A stretch of 64,000 nucleotides of DNA from Ganoderma boninense (Eukaryota; Basidiomycota; Agaricomycetes; Polyporales; Polyporaceae). The notes under the pieces were generated by a model. That model saw nothing but the letters and a program-made list of their open reading frames with translations. It ran no database searches and was not told the origin of the DNA. This document shows positions 45,944 to 56,606 of the stretch, piece after piece. The stretch covers positions 1 through 64,000 of the forward strand of contig CM035313.1 in assembly GCA_002900995.3 (NCBI GenBank), given 5' to 3'. The translations under genes and the position numbers were made by a program. How positions within the stretch are numbered: position 1 is the stretch's first letter; every line of letters starts with the position of its first letter.

Positions 45944-46547
45944 ATGGAGGACTACGAGGTGCTTACCGACTGTTGGAGGGACCATCTTCGCATTGCGGAG
46001 TGTATCCTTGCGTTGACTTTCCTTGTCCAATGTCGTCACTGATGCACTTCCTGCAGCTAACAAAAGTCGACGTATCTCGCTCCTAGCCGTCTCGCGTTCT
46101 GGATCCCTGGAGAAATTCGCCGCGGGAGCCGTTTCCCGCCCTCTGCCTGGCTCCCGGACTCGAACCTCTGACTTGAGAACTCAGACTCAGGCCTGCATGC
46201 GATACACGGTCAGGTATCTATCGGCTCTAGAGAGAATATCTCCCCTCTGCGGAGTCGGACTCCTTACTCGCGCTCGCCTTGCGTTCTTAACGAAAATTAT
46301 GGACGCGCTCCCAATTCCTGATGCCAGTCTCTTACCCCTGGTCGTCCTGTGTTCTCGATCCCTGGAGCTTCGCCGCTCTCGACTGCCTCCTCTTTCGGTG
46401 CCAGTATTGCATTGTTTCTCGTTCTATGGACCGAACGAACACGTCTCTGGGACTCACGACATCCGTCACTGCTGTCGATCTAAGTTCCGCGCCGGGTGTC
46501 GAAAATGCACAGTGCACACCGACATGCTCGTCGCGAAGCACGAGTAA
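45944..46547 (+). CDS. Possible small gene of unknown function
   Basis: Weakly supported. The first exon (45944-46001) begins MEDYEVLTDCWRDHLRIAE and looks like coding sequence. A well-formed 55-nt intron (46002-46056: GTATCC donor, CTGAT branch site, CTGCAG end) joins it in phase to a second open stretch, 46057-46547. The total is 182 aa. The second exon is basic and low in complexity, with no domain recognised. Segments near 46086-46125 and 46337-46376 resemble each other. The true 3' structure may differ, or this may be a relic. Confidence 0.35.
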
Positions 46548-46892
46548 GTTCCTATTCCCATTCTCTTCTCACCCGCGTCCTGAACATATCACGTTCATTC
46601 ATTTTCTCATCCCTCCTATCCAGAAGTATTCATGTCCCCGCACTCGCTGCCCCATTCAGTGGCGCCTTCCTGGTCTATCGTCCTTGCCCAACCTTTTTGT
46701 CTCCAAGTCCCCGTTCGACGACGCACATTGCCTGTCCGTTGAGAAGATGGTGGTCCTTAATTTGCGATCGCGCACCCCTGTCACGAAACTGTGTAGTCGC
46801 TGTACCGTGTTCAATGTTGAATACCATCACATTCTTCTAGCGACCTCAGTTTCCAAGCTTCAAAGGTCCTCGTACCACCTAATGCCCGCGTG

Positions 46893-49800
46893 ATGATTAT
46901 TTCCCGTTCCACTGTCCGAACGCGCGCCACCGGCGACAGCGTCAGAGACCCGGATCCCACCGCACCGGCGGTATCCTACCGCCTCCGTGTTCGAAAACGT
47001 GCAGGCTCAGAGGCTGTGCGGCCGTGTTCACGGTTCCCGAGTACACCAGGACGGTACAGCCCACGCCGTTCCCTGGAGTCAACGTCGCTCTCATCGCTCT
47101 CCCCCTCACCTCCACCACCCATGCTTGCGCCCAACGAGCCGAGCATCCCGCCGTCTACTATCTTCCCCATTCCCATGCAGCCTCCGTCGGACGCTATCTC
47201 TGAAACCCCATCGACTTCCCCTCTCCCCCACAGCACGTTCGAGATGTGCTCTCCCTCACTGCCTTGGGAGGTCATCGAGAGGGTCATCGGGCATTGCGGT
47301 GACGATCCCGAATCCCTGCACAACTTCTCCCTCACATGCCACGACCTCCGTCCCCGTGCACTGTGCCTACTCGTTGCCGAAGTTCGCTTCAAGTGCAGGG
47401 ACCATATCTTCGACTTCTGTGACTTCGTCAAGGCCAAACCACATCTCAAGCCTCTTGTCCGTTCCATCGCTGTTCGCCCAGAGGACTTTGCACCCTTCCC
47501 CCTCCTTAGCATCCTCCCTAATCTGTCCAAATTGGAATTCACATATACTCCTGAGCCAATGTCCACGCGGCCTGTCATGCTTCTGAACCAGTCCATCCTC
47601 AAATGCTCCAGGCTCTTTGGCATGCACATTCAAGCCCTCCATTTCTACCGGATTACCTTCCGGACCTACCTTGATTTTGGTCGAGCCCTCTTGACGTTCC
47701 CCAACCTTACGGAGCTTGCCTGTAATGCTGTTCACATCCAATCAGAGGGAGGTCAAGCAGCTCTCATTGTGCTGAAACAACGTATGTCTGAGCGGCTGCA
47801 CCTACACACTGTGAGTATTTTGTTGTGCTGTTAGTAAAGACCATGGCTGAAACATGGAATTTGTACTTGCAAGGTTTCTCTTGAAGCAGATTATTCTGAC
47901 CCTATAGGACAAGGATCTCCCCCCACTCTGACTGTGGGTGCACTGCTTTTGGATCCTGGATCAATACAGTCCACTGTAAAGGCACTCACTATCACAAGTA
48001 GGTTTTCCAGCCTTCATAGCTGTGCACCACATTGTCATGAACGGCACGCTCGGCGCCTACCCCGGCGTCTCTCTTTCCCTTTTTGGACTGTTTGCCTCCC
48101 GCGTCGTCCTTATTGTCCTCCGTTGTTTAGCAAACCCGGCCTTGTTCTCGCAGTACAATAACTCCTGTTACCCATTGTTCCCGTCGTCATTGTACTACAT
48201 ACCATTGTTCTTCCACTGGTTCCCGTGTCCATAGTTACCTATTGTCCCCGGTTCCCATTGTCCGTTACATGTATATAAGGCCTGTACTTCGCTACCTGGA
48301 GACCTCAGTTTCGACCTCTTGTCTCCAGGTAAGCCTTGCTGTATTCTCGCTCGTTACTTACTCGCTCAATACATCTTGTCTCCAGCCTGACTGTCGAGCC
48401 CTGCTCCGCTCTCGCTGCACAAGTGCTCGTCGACGCCCTTGCTCGTCTCGTAAGCCTCCTCCCTGATCTTACTCGACAGCCAGTCGTAACATTAGGTCGA
48501 AACTCCTACACGAGCACCGGCGTACTCCACCCACATTCTTTCCCTCTCGTACGGTACGCACGTAGATCCTCTGTGTTGGCCTAGCGTAGTGCGCGCTCTA
48601 GTCACACCATCGGACGTGGTCTCGGCGCAACCTGAGGCTTGCCACTCTTAGTGGTACAGTACGCGGAAAGCTCCTAACACGAGACCCCGGTACTGACAGA
48701 AGTGGTCCGCCTCACGGCGTGGGAGGCTAGAGAAAGGCGGCGAAACAAAGCCAAGGCAGAACACCCTTGGGCCCGTGTCCCTTGGGCTAAGACACAGCAA
48801 CAGGCCGAGGAGGCTGAGCAGACAGTGTTGGATCGTGCACCTGCCGTTTCATTCCTGGGATAAGGAAGCGAGATTCAACGTGGCTTGCCAAGCCTGGGGA
48901 CACGTATTTCACCCCACTGCAGTACAGGACGAGTACTGGGACGAAGATAAGCAAACCTGGTACTACTGCGAGGAGCAACCGTGCCCCCACCGATCACACA
49001 CATTCAACGATACCCTTGAAACTCGTGAAGGCATCGCCCTAGACTCCTCACCACCAAAGAACAGGAAGTCCTAATCCGTGCGAAGATCGCAAACCCACCA
49101 GCACCTGCACCTCGAGATCCAAGCCGACCCCCAGCTCGCCAAGCCGCCCTCATCGCATCCAGGAATCCCTCATCCCGCCCTGCCTCACGCCCTACCTCAC
49201 AACCCCAGAGTCGTGTCCAAAGTCGAATCCCCAGTCCTGCACGATCAACAGGGTCTCCCATCCTCGACAAGACTCTTGAACTCGTTACAGAGCGTCTTGG
49301 ACAGCGACGAACCTCGACTCCCGCAACCCCCATTGCTTCAACTTCTAAACTCCCAAAGGCAGAGAAAAAGCCGGAAGTAAAGAAGGAACCCAAGCAAGAG
49401 ACCATCAGCCTCAACACTCCACAACCCTCATCCTCTTCATCAGCTGCACCAAGTCGAGCGTCCACACCCGCCATGACTACCCCTGCCCCCGCTCCACCGT
49501 TCGACACCTCCAAACTCCTTTCCCAAATCGCCCCACGCGACTATGATGGAAAATCCCCCCAGGATGGCCTCCGCTTTGTGTCTGCAGCCCAGATCTACTT
49601 CAACACCCTCACAGCGGTGGCTGTCGGCACACCACCTGATGTGGTATGGATGACCATCCTCAGTAGGCTCACGGAAGGAGCAGCAGCCTGGGCTGGCCCC
49701 CACATCGTGACGCTCGCTGGTGGAACTAGTCCTTGGGCAAACTACGCCGCGTTCAGCACAGCCTTCAAGGACCACTTCTGCGCAGCCGACGACAAGGAGG

Positions 49801-52800
49801 CTGCCATCGCTGAACTGGTCAAGCTTTGCAAGGCATACCGCAAGGTCGGCACCGTCCAGGAGTATACCGCGCAGTTTAACGCAGCCGCGGCTCGAACCGG
49901 CTTCAGCGACGAGGACAAACGCGAACGCTACCGCTCGGGCCTACCTCCCAGGCTCCGGGACGTCCTCGCCACCAGTGCCCACGACATCTCGGACCTCACC
50001 AAAATCCAGAAGGTGGCGCTGTCGCTCGACCAGGCCCTCGTCACCAGAGAGGAAGAACGGCCGAAGTCGTTTGGATGGAAGAAGAAGGGGGAGAAGGCGG
50101 CTGCTACTGGGAAGAAGCCGTTCCCAGGAAACTGCTACATCTGTGGCCAGCCCGGACATCGTAAGTATGACTGTCCACGGCTGAAGAGTCAGCAAGCCGC
50201 TTCCTCGTCCACTGCAACTACGGAAGTAGCGGCTCTTCAGGCCCAGGTCAAGGCGATGGAGGAGAAGATCGCGGCCCTTACGACCGCTGAGAAGAAGGAG
50301 GGTTTCTGATTAGAGCCGCACTGGACGCTGCGCGTGCCGGCTCTTGTAGTAATAGTCAATTTTCTGTACTGAGTTCTGCGTTTGTATATGAAGTAAATCA
50401 TAGTGGCCAACACTTTCATATACCAGTACGGTTAATCGGCAAGCAGCGACACAAGGACATAGTAGCCATGGTAGATAGCGGAGCTACTACTAAGTTTTTA
50501 CATAGACGGTTCGTAGAGAAGAACCAGGTTACGACGAGGAAGTTGGCAAGGCCAATTCCCCTGTACAACATAGATGGTACCGAGAACCGTGATGGAACGA
50601 TCACGGAGGTCGCCGTGTTGGATATGGCGATTGGAGACCACCAGGAGAAGGTGGTGTTTGTGGTGACAGACATAGGAGAAGAGGATGTGATCATTGGCCT
50701 GGACTGGCTGCGCGAACACAACCCTGAAGTAGATTGGGAACGTGGCTCGCTGCGCCTATCGAGATGTCCAGAGGCATGTCCGGCTCATCGGAAGGCATCC
50801 AAACCTGTTGAAACCAAAGCGCGTGATACGGAGGTACGGCTTACGGCGCGCAATGGTTCTCGACGGGTGCGGAAGGCAAAGACGATGGGTAGGATATGCA
50901 CGGCCGTAATGGTCGAGGAGGAGGAGGAAGATAGGCCTCCACCACCAGGTTTTCTGCCGGAATGGGATGGCACTGAGGAGTCTCTTCTCAATGCACTAGA
51001 AGATGGACGACGACTTCGAGGTACCCCTAAGATCTTTGTGTCAGCGAGCTACACGTACTCTCAACAGCTCGCTGAACAAGAGTACCAGAAGAAGGAAGTC
51101 CGTCCTGTCGAAGAGATCGTACCTCCCCAGTACCACGAGTATCTGCGTGTGTTCTCGAAAGAGGCGTCCGAACGTCTACCTGAGCATGGACCCTACGACC
51201 ACGCTATAGAACTCGTACCAGATGCTAGGATGTTCCATTCCAAGGTGTACCCCCTGTCGCCCAGCGAGCAGGTCGAGCTTGACAAGTTCCTTAGCGAGAA
51301 CTTGGCCAAAGGATATATTCAAGAGTCGAAGTCACCGATGTCGTCACCATTCTTCTTCGTTAAAAAGAAGGATGGCAGCCTACGTCCTGTACAGGACTAC
51401 CGGCGATTGAACGACATCACCATTAAGAACCGATACCCACTACCGTTGGTGTCGGACTTGATGGATCGACTCAAGAGGGCCAAGTACTTTACAAAGCTTG
51501 ACATCCGTTGGGGGTACAACAATGTGCGGATTAAGACCGGTGATGAATGGAAGGCTGCCTTTGTTACCAATCGCGGACTGTTCGAACCGAACGTGATGTA
51601 CTTCGGACTGGCTAACTCGCCCAGTACATTCTCTGCGCTCATGAACGACATCTTCAAGGACCTCATCATACTCGGCAAAATCACTATCTACCTCGACGAC
51701 ATCCTCATATTCACCAACGACATCGAGGAACACCGCACATTGGTGCGTGAGGTCCTGAAGCGTCTGGCGGAGCACGACCTGTTCTGCAAGCCAGAGAAGT
51801 GCGAATTCGAACAGCCTAAGGTTGAGTACCTAGGTGTGCTCGTCTCAGAGAACTGTGTGGAGATGGACCCAGTGAAGGTCAGGGGTATCGCAGAATGGCC
51901 TGTCCCTCAGAACGCCTCAGATGTACGGAAGTTCCGCGGTTTCGCGAATTTCTACAGGCGGTTCATTAAGGACTTCAGCGCAGTATGCAAACCCCTCGAC
52001 CGTCTCACGGGTAATGCTCCCTGGCAATGGGGTGCCGAAGAGCAATCAGCATTCGATGAGCTCAAACGTCGTTTCACTGAAAGCCCTGTCCTGAGCATGT
52101 ATGACCCAGACCGCAAAACCCGCATTGAAGTCGATGCATCCGGGTATGCTACTGGTGCGGTTCTGTCTCAGGAGGGGGAGGACGGCAAATGGCACCCTGT
52201 GGCTTTCCACTCTGAGTCAATGAGCGATGCGGAACGCAACTACGAGATCTATGACAAGGAGATGCTCGCCATCATCCGTGCCCTGCAGGCCTGGCGCCAC
52301 TACCTCGAGGGTCTTCCCAGTGTGTTCGAGATCCAGTCGGACCACAAGAACCTCGAGTACTGGAAAGCCGCGCAAAACCTCACACGCAGGCAGGCACGAT
52401 GGGCTCTCTATCTGTCACGGTTCAACTTTGTCATTGCACACAAGCCAGGCACCTCCAATGGTAGGGCAGACGCGCTGTCGCGCAGGCCTGATCACCAGAA
52501 GGACGATGCCGATGACAACCTGAACCGAGTCATGTTGCAACCTGATCGCTTCCGAGTACTGGCAGCCAAGAGAGGGCACATGTCAGTGGTACCAGAAAAG
52601 GCACTGCTCCGCCGCATTCGAGAATGTGGAGAGCGTGAGCAGGAGGTCGCAGAGGCACTCAGCAAGCTCGATAAGCTAGGGCCAGCACGTCTACAGAACG
52701 ATTTGGTGGACTGGAACACAGAACAGGGCCTGCTGCTCTACCGCGGCCGAGTTTATGTCCCCAAAGACGACGCGCTCCGAGCAGAGATAGTGCGCATTCA

Positions 52801-55800
52801 CCACGACCTCCCGCCTGCTGGACACCCTGGCCAGGCAAAGACGGTGGAGTTGGTTACACGGAACTACTGGTGGCCGGGCATGGCAAAGTTCATTAAGGAT
52901 TACGTTGAGACCTGCGACACTTGTCGCCGTGGCAAGACTTCACATGCGAAGCCACATGGTCCCCTTCAACCCAACGAGATCCCAGACGGCCCAGGCCAAG
53001 TAGTTACCTGTGACTTCATCACTGGACTGCCGGAGGTGGACGGATACAATGCGCTCCAGCTTATTGCTGATCGGCATGGAAAGATGATTCACCTTATTCC
53101 ATGCACTGAGGAGATCGACACGGAAGGGACTGCAGACAACTTCATTAGAGAATGGTTCCGTCTACATGGACTCCCGCGAAAGATCATCTCTGATCGGGGG
53201 CCCCAGTTCTCTAGCAAGCTCTTCCGTGCAATCCTTAAAGGCCTCGATATAGAAAGCGCATTGTCCACAGCTTACCACCCGCAGACGGATGGGCAGTCGG
53301 AGCGATGGAACCAGGAGATAGAGGCGTACCTACGAATGTACTGCTCAAGGCGCCGCGACGATTGGGTCAAGTGGCTACCAACAGCAGAGTACTGCTTCAA
53401 CTCGCGCGTACATTCATCCACAGGGTACTCGCCGTTTTACCTCATGTACGGCTATGAACCTCAGTTCCACGTTCCGATGCTGTCCACCACGGTGCCTACG
53501 GCGGATGAACGAAGAGAGGAGTTGCGGCAGGCAAGGGAGGATGCGACCTCAGCCTTAACCCTGGCAGCAGAGCGGATGAAGGAGTACTACGATCGCTATG
53601 TCTCCGCTGCTCCAGAGTTCAAGGAGGGTCAGAAGGTGTGGCTCGACACGAGGAACTTCCGTGTCCCAGGAGTCTCTCGGAAGCTGGTGGATCGGTACGC
53701 TGGCCCGTACCCTGTCAAGCGCAAGGTGGGCAACTTGGCTTACGAGCTCAAGCTCCCCAAAGACATGGGGCTCCACCCGGTGTTCCATGTGACACTCCTA
53801 CACCCGCACAAGGAAAGCCAACTTCCCGGTCGACATCCCCCTGAACCCGCAGCTCTCGAAGTGGAAGGAGAGGAGGAGTATGAAGTGGAGGAAGTGTTGG
53901 ACTCGCGTCGGTATGGGCGGTGGAAGAAACTGCAGTATCTTGTTCACTGGAAGGGCTGGGGCCCTGAACACGATAGCTGGGAAGACGTGTTGGATCTAGC
54001 AAATGCGCCAAAAGTGCTGCAAAAGTTTCATTCGACACATCCCGACGCTCCTGGCCCTCTCAACAAGAAGACTCGATCGTGAGGACACGATCCTTAGGAG
54101 GGGGGTATTGTCATGAACGGCACGCTCGGCGCCTACCCCGGCGTCTCTCTTTCCCTTTTTGGACTGTTTGCCTCCCGCGTCGTCCTTATTGTCCTCCGTT
54201 GTTTAGCAAACCCGGCCTTGTTCTCGCAGTACAATAACTCCTGTTACCCATTGTTCCCGTCGTCATTGTACTACATACCATTGTTCTTCCACTGGTTCCC
54301 GTGTCCATAGTTACCTATTGTCCCCGGTTCCCATTGTCCGTTACATGTATATAAGGCCTGTACTTCGCTACCTGGAGACCTCAGTTTCGACCTCTTGTCT
54401 CCAGGTAAGCCTTGCTGTATTCTCGCTCGTTACTTACTCGCTCAATACATCTTGTCTCCAGCCTGACTGTCGAGCCCTGCTCCGCTCTCGCTGCACAAGT
54501 GCTCGTCGACGCCCTTGCTCGTCTCGTAAGCCTCCTCCCTGATCTTACTCGACAGCCAGTCGTAACACACATAACTCATATATGACATCAATTTTTGTTA
54601 TAGCATACAGATCATACAGCCTTCCACACACCTTTGCCTGGCCCCAACTGCAGGCTCTGGTGCTGTTGTCACGATTTACTGCCTCAGATCTCACCTCTGC
54701 TATTGTGCTCCTGAAGGAGTTCCCTTCCTCAACACTCCAGGATGTTACAGTCAAATTTCCATTTGTCAACATTTACAACATCATGGAAACTCTTGATGGT
54801 GAAGCTGGTCCAAGACAATGCAAGGAGTTGGACCAGACCTTGAAGAGGTTCTCCAAAGCCCAGGGAGTGTGGAAATACTATGGCCTGTATGCTGATGCAA
54901 AACTGTTCTGGATCCAAAAGCTCAGAGAGCACTTTCCTGGGCTGTCCAACTGTAAAGCATTGATGGTCACAGAAAAAAAAGGTAAATAATGCTTCTGCCA
55001 CATCTCAGATGTGAAAATAAAACTAACCACACTGTATCTAGCTAATCCTGGAGAAGGCCATAATGCCCCTGTACAGGACCTTGCAGTTTCCCCCAATGGG
55101 AAGTGGGTAGCAACTACATCTCATGACTGTTCTATCATTCTATGGAACAGCTGCAATGGTGCCATTATCTCTCAATGGGATGCTCACAGCTACAAACCTG
55201 CCAAGTCTCTCGCATTCTCTCCAGATGACCAATATCTTGCTTCCGGTGGCTATGATGACAAAATCAAAATCTGGGATCTAGCTGAAGGCTTTTACAACAT
55301 TGCCACACTCGAAGGGCATACTAGCATGGTCAGCTGTTGTGCATGGTCCCCCAGTGGTGACATGATTGGGTCTATTGCCAATGATCAAACCATACGACTC
55401 TGGGACACCCATTCCTTCCACCAAATCTACATCCTAGAATGTGAAGCAAAAGACGGCTATGTCAAATTCTCTCCTGATGGCCACTGGCTTGTCTATGGGT
55501 CACAGAATGGTCACTTCCTCTGGAACATTCCTTCCAAAACCCTGCACAAATCATTTCAGACCAGCAACTCCATGGTCATCCATGCTTCAGTTGACCCAAG
55601 CAGTTCACGCCTTCTTGTGCTAGATGAAAAGATGGTCAAAGTTATGGACATCAAGACAGGAGAAGAACTAGCTGTCTTGCCACCATTGGATCACTTAACG
55701 GACACCACATTCTCACCGGATGGCACACTGGTCTTCACTGGGTCTCAGGATGGTGTGATGAAGCTGTGGGATGCATGCTCTGGGCAAGAGCTGTTTGCAC

Positions 55801-56606
55801 TGGCAGGCCACAAGGAGGGAGTTTACGGAGTCTGCTGTTCCCCTTGTGGGAAATATGTGGCATCAGGGTCAGATGATGGCACAGTGCGCTTGTGGAGGAC
55901 CAGGGATGGATCATCAATAGCGACACTCACAGAGCATGAGGGCTCATCGGTACTGCATGTGGCTTTCTCCATAGATGGGGAGACACTGTGGTCCGGAGAT
56001 CTGAAGGGGAGGGTCATCATGCAGCATATGCGCGACATTATCATGGAAGAAGAGTCCTCTGGTACACCCCTTTCTGACGCGCCACCAATCCACTGTGTGG
56101 CCGACGAACCTGAGCATGCCGATGGCGACCCCAACCGGAGTTACAAAGGATGCGAGGACCGAGGAGATTCTGGACAGCGCAGGGAACTGGCACATTCGCA
56201 TGCGCCTGCCGGTCCAGCTGCTGAGCAGGAGAATATGGAGGGCTCCATGACTTTGATGGCCGGCAACAGCCATGGGATGTTGATCACCCGTTCGCTCTCC
56301 GTGGACGCAACAGCTCCAACCCCCGTAGCCATGCCGATCCTCGTTGACGATGTCTCGACTCAGATGAATTCCGGGCGAACTATCTCGACTGGTACCTCTG
56401 TGGGACACGAAGCAGCCGCATTCTTCGAGCAGTTGTCATGCTTCGAGGAATCCCATTCCGAGGCTCTGGAGAACGTGTACGGCGCAGAGAGAGCACAGGC
56501 GATGTCAAGTGACGCGGATCCAGGCAACACTGCGGACTTGCGTGTCTCCGCACTGGACAAAGCCGCCAGCCTCCTCTACTGTCATCAGCAAAAGTGCATA
56601 ACGTAG
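46893..56606 (+). CDS. F-box/WD40-repeat protein; intron 2 holds a Ty3 element
   Basis: Exons 46893-47810, 47874-47997, 54604-54981 and 55042-56606 total 2985 nt and encode 994 aa. An F-box lies near residues 115-165 (SLPWEVIERVIGHCGDDPESLHNFSLTC type pattern), followed by leucine-rich segments and then seven or eight WD40 blades (DLAVSPNGKWVATTSHDCSIILW, SPDDQYLASGGYDDKIKIWD, ASGSDDGTVRLWR). An S/T-rich tail of about 180 residues ends the protein. Such proteins usually act as SCF substrate receptors. Intron 2 (47998-54603) is 6,606 nt because a complete chromovirus sits inside it; without element and target duplication it would be 66 nt with normal donor, branch site and acceptor. The reading frame is intact. 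The start could instead be the later ATG at 47121. Confidence 0.8.
48028..48032. repeat. Target-site duplication CACAT, left copy
   Basis: CACAT directly precedes the left LTR. The same five bases follow the right LTR at 54568-54572. Five-bp duplications are usual for Ty3/gypsy integrases. Confidence 0.9.
48033..48491 (+). repeat. 5' LTR of the chromovirus, 459 bp
   Basis: Identical by eye to 54109-54567. It contains TATATAAG at 48272-48279. An 11-bp hairpin (TACCTGGAGAC 48293-48303 with GTCTCCAGGTA 48321-48331) has a loop carrying AGTTTCGACCT (48307-48317). A consensus donor CAG|GTAAG at 48329 is followed 57 nt on by TCTCCAG (ending 48385). Confidence 0.95.
48492..48506 (+). promoter_or_regulatory. 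Putative self-primed primer-binding site
   Basis: AGGTCGAAACT at 48494-48504 lies just inside the 5' LTR and is the exact reverse complement of AGTTTCGACCT at 48307-48317, which is close to the predicted transcription start. This is the arrangement known from Tf1, where the RNA 5' end primes its own reverse transcription. Confidence 0.65.
48507..49472 (+). other. Chromovirus leader and possible Gag N-terminal extension
   Basis: The gag frame is open upstream from about 49032 without a methionine that clearly starts it. Another frame at 48775-49074 looks coding-like and ends in the same area. Gag may therefore begin earlier, through a frame change or leader splicing, or simply at 49473. Confidence 0.4.
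49473..50309 (+). CDS. gag: Chromovirus Gag, 278 aa
   Basis: The retrotransposon Gag domain (AQIYFNTLT...WMTILSRLTEGAAAWAG...FKDHF...VQEYTAQFNAAAARTGFSDEDKRERYRSGLP) is followed by a basic linker and one CCHC zinc knuckle CYICGQPGHRKYDC (about residues 226-239). A short coiled-coil-like tail ends the protein. Gag forms the virus-like particle and packages element RNA. The stop TGA (50307-50309) comes directly after the heptamer GGGTTTC (50300-50306), allowing a -1 shift into the pol frame. The ATG choice is provisional because the frame is open upstream. Confidence 0.9.
   Translation: MTTPAPAPPFDTSKLLSQIAPRDYDGKSPQDGLRFVSAAQIYFNTLTAVAVGTPPDVVWMTILSRLTEGAAAWAGPHIVTLAGGTSPWANYAAFSTAFKDHFCAADDKEAAIAELVKLCKAYRKVGTVQEYTAQFNAAAARTGFSDEDKRERYRSGLPPRLRDVLATSAHDISDLTKIQKVALSLDQALVTREEERPKSFGWKKKGEKAAATGKKPFPGNCYICGQPGHRKYDCPRLKSQQAASSSTATTEVAALQAQVKAMEEKIAALTTAEKKEGF
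50300..50306 (+). promoter_or_regulatory. Canonical -1 ribosomal frameshift heptamer
   Basis: GGGTTTC is read in the gag frame as G-GGT-TTC and is followed at once by the gag TGA. It matches the X-XXY-YYZ rule. After the slip the frame is open, without a stop, through protease and the rest of Pol to 54082. Confidence 0.7.
50307..54082 (+). CDS. pol: Chromovirus Pol: protease, RT, RNase H, integrase, chromodomain
   Basis: Read in the -1 frame relative to gag, the polyprotein is open from the frameshift site to the stop at 54080-54082. The first in-frame ATG at 50468 lies inside the protease core (MVDSGATTKF), so initiation there would truncate the enzyme. Going in order from 50468: retropepsin DSGA; RT with KLDIRWGYNNVRI and the YLDD box (IYLDDILIF, near 51687); RNase H starting IEVDASGYATGAVL; integrase with HHDLPPAGHPG..CDTC zinc site and the D,D,E residues in TCDFITGLP, ISDRGPQF and GQSERWNQE; and a C-terminal chromodomain (LVHWKGWGPEHDSWE). 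Chromodomains direct integration to marked chromatin. All catalytic motifs look intact. Confidence 0.95.
54109..54567 (+). repeat. 3' LTR of the chromovirus, 459 bp
   Basis: Identical by eye to the 5' LTR, including TATATAAG at 54348-54355 and the donor-like CAGGTAAG near 54403. It is followed by CACAT (54568-54572), the right copy of the target duplication, and then the rest of the host intron. Confidence 0.95.

Larger units (their letters stand above)
48033..54567 (+). mobile_element. Complete Ty3/gypsy chromovirus, 6,535 bp
   Basis: Identical 459-bp LTRs (48033-48491 and 54109-54567, TG...CA) flank gag and pol with protease, RT, RNase H, integrase and a C-terminal chromodomain. A 5-bp CACAT duplication flanks the element. 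A purine tract (GGAGGGGGG, about 54097-54105) precedes the 3' LTR. The primer-binding region after the 5' LTR does not start with the usual TGG; it is complementary to the LTR itself (see findings). Intact frames and identical LTRs point to recent insertion and possible activity. It lies in sense orientation within an intron of the F-box/WD40 gene. Confidence 0.95.

Noticed and set aside
46140..46215. tRNA-like T-loop motif on the minus strand (GGTTCGAGTCC)
   Set aside because: The flanking bases do not form a T-stem, and no acceptor, D or anticodon arms can be drawn.
50468..54082. Pol translated independently from the ATG at 50468
   Set aside because: That ATG is within the retropepsin core; about 50 upstream residues needed for the protease lie in the same open frame.
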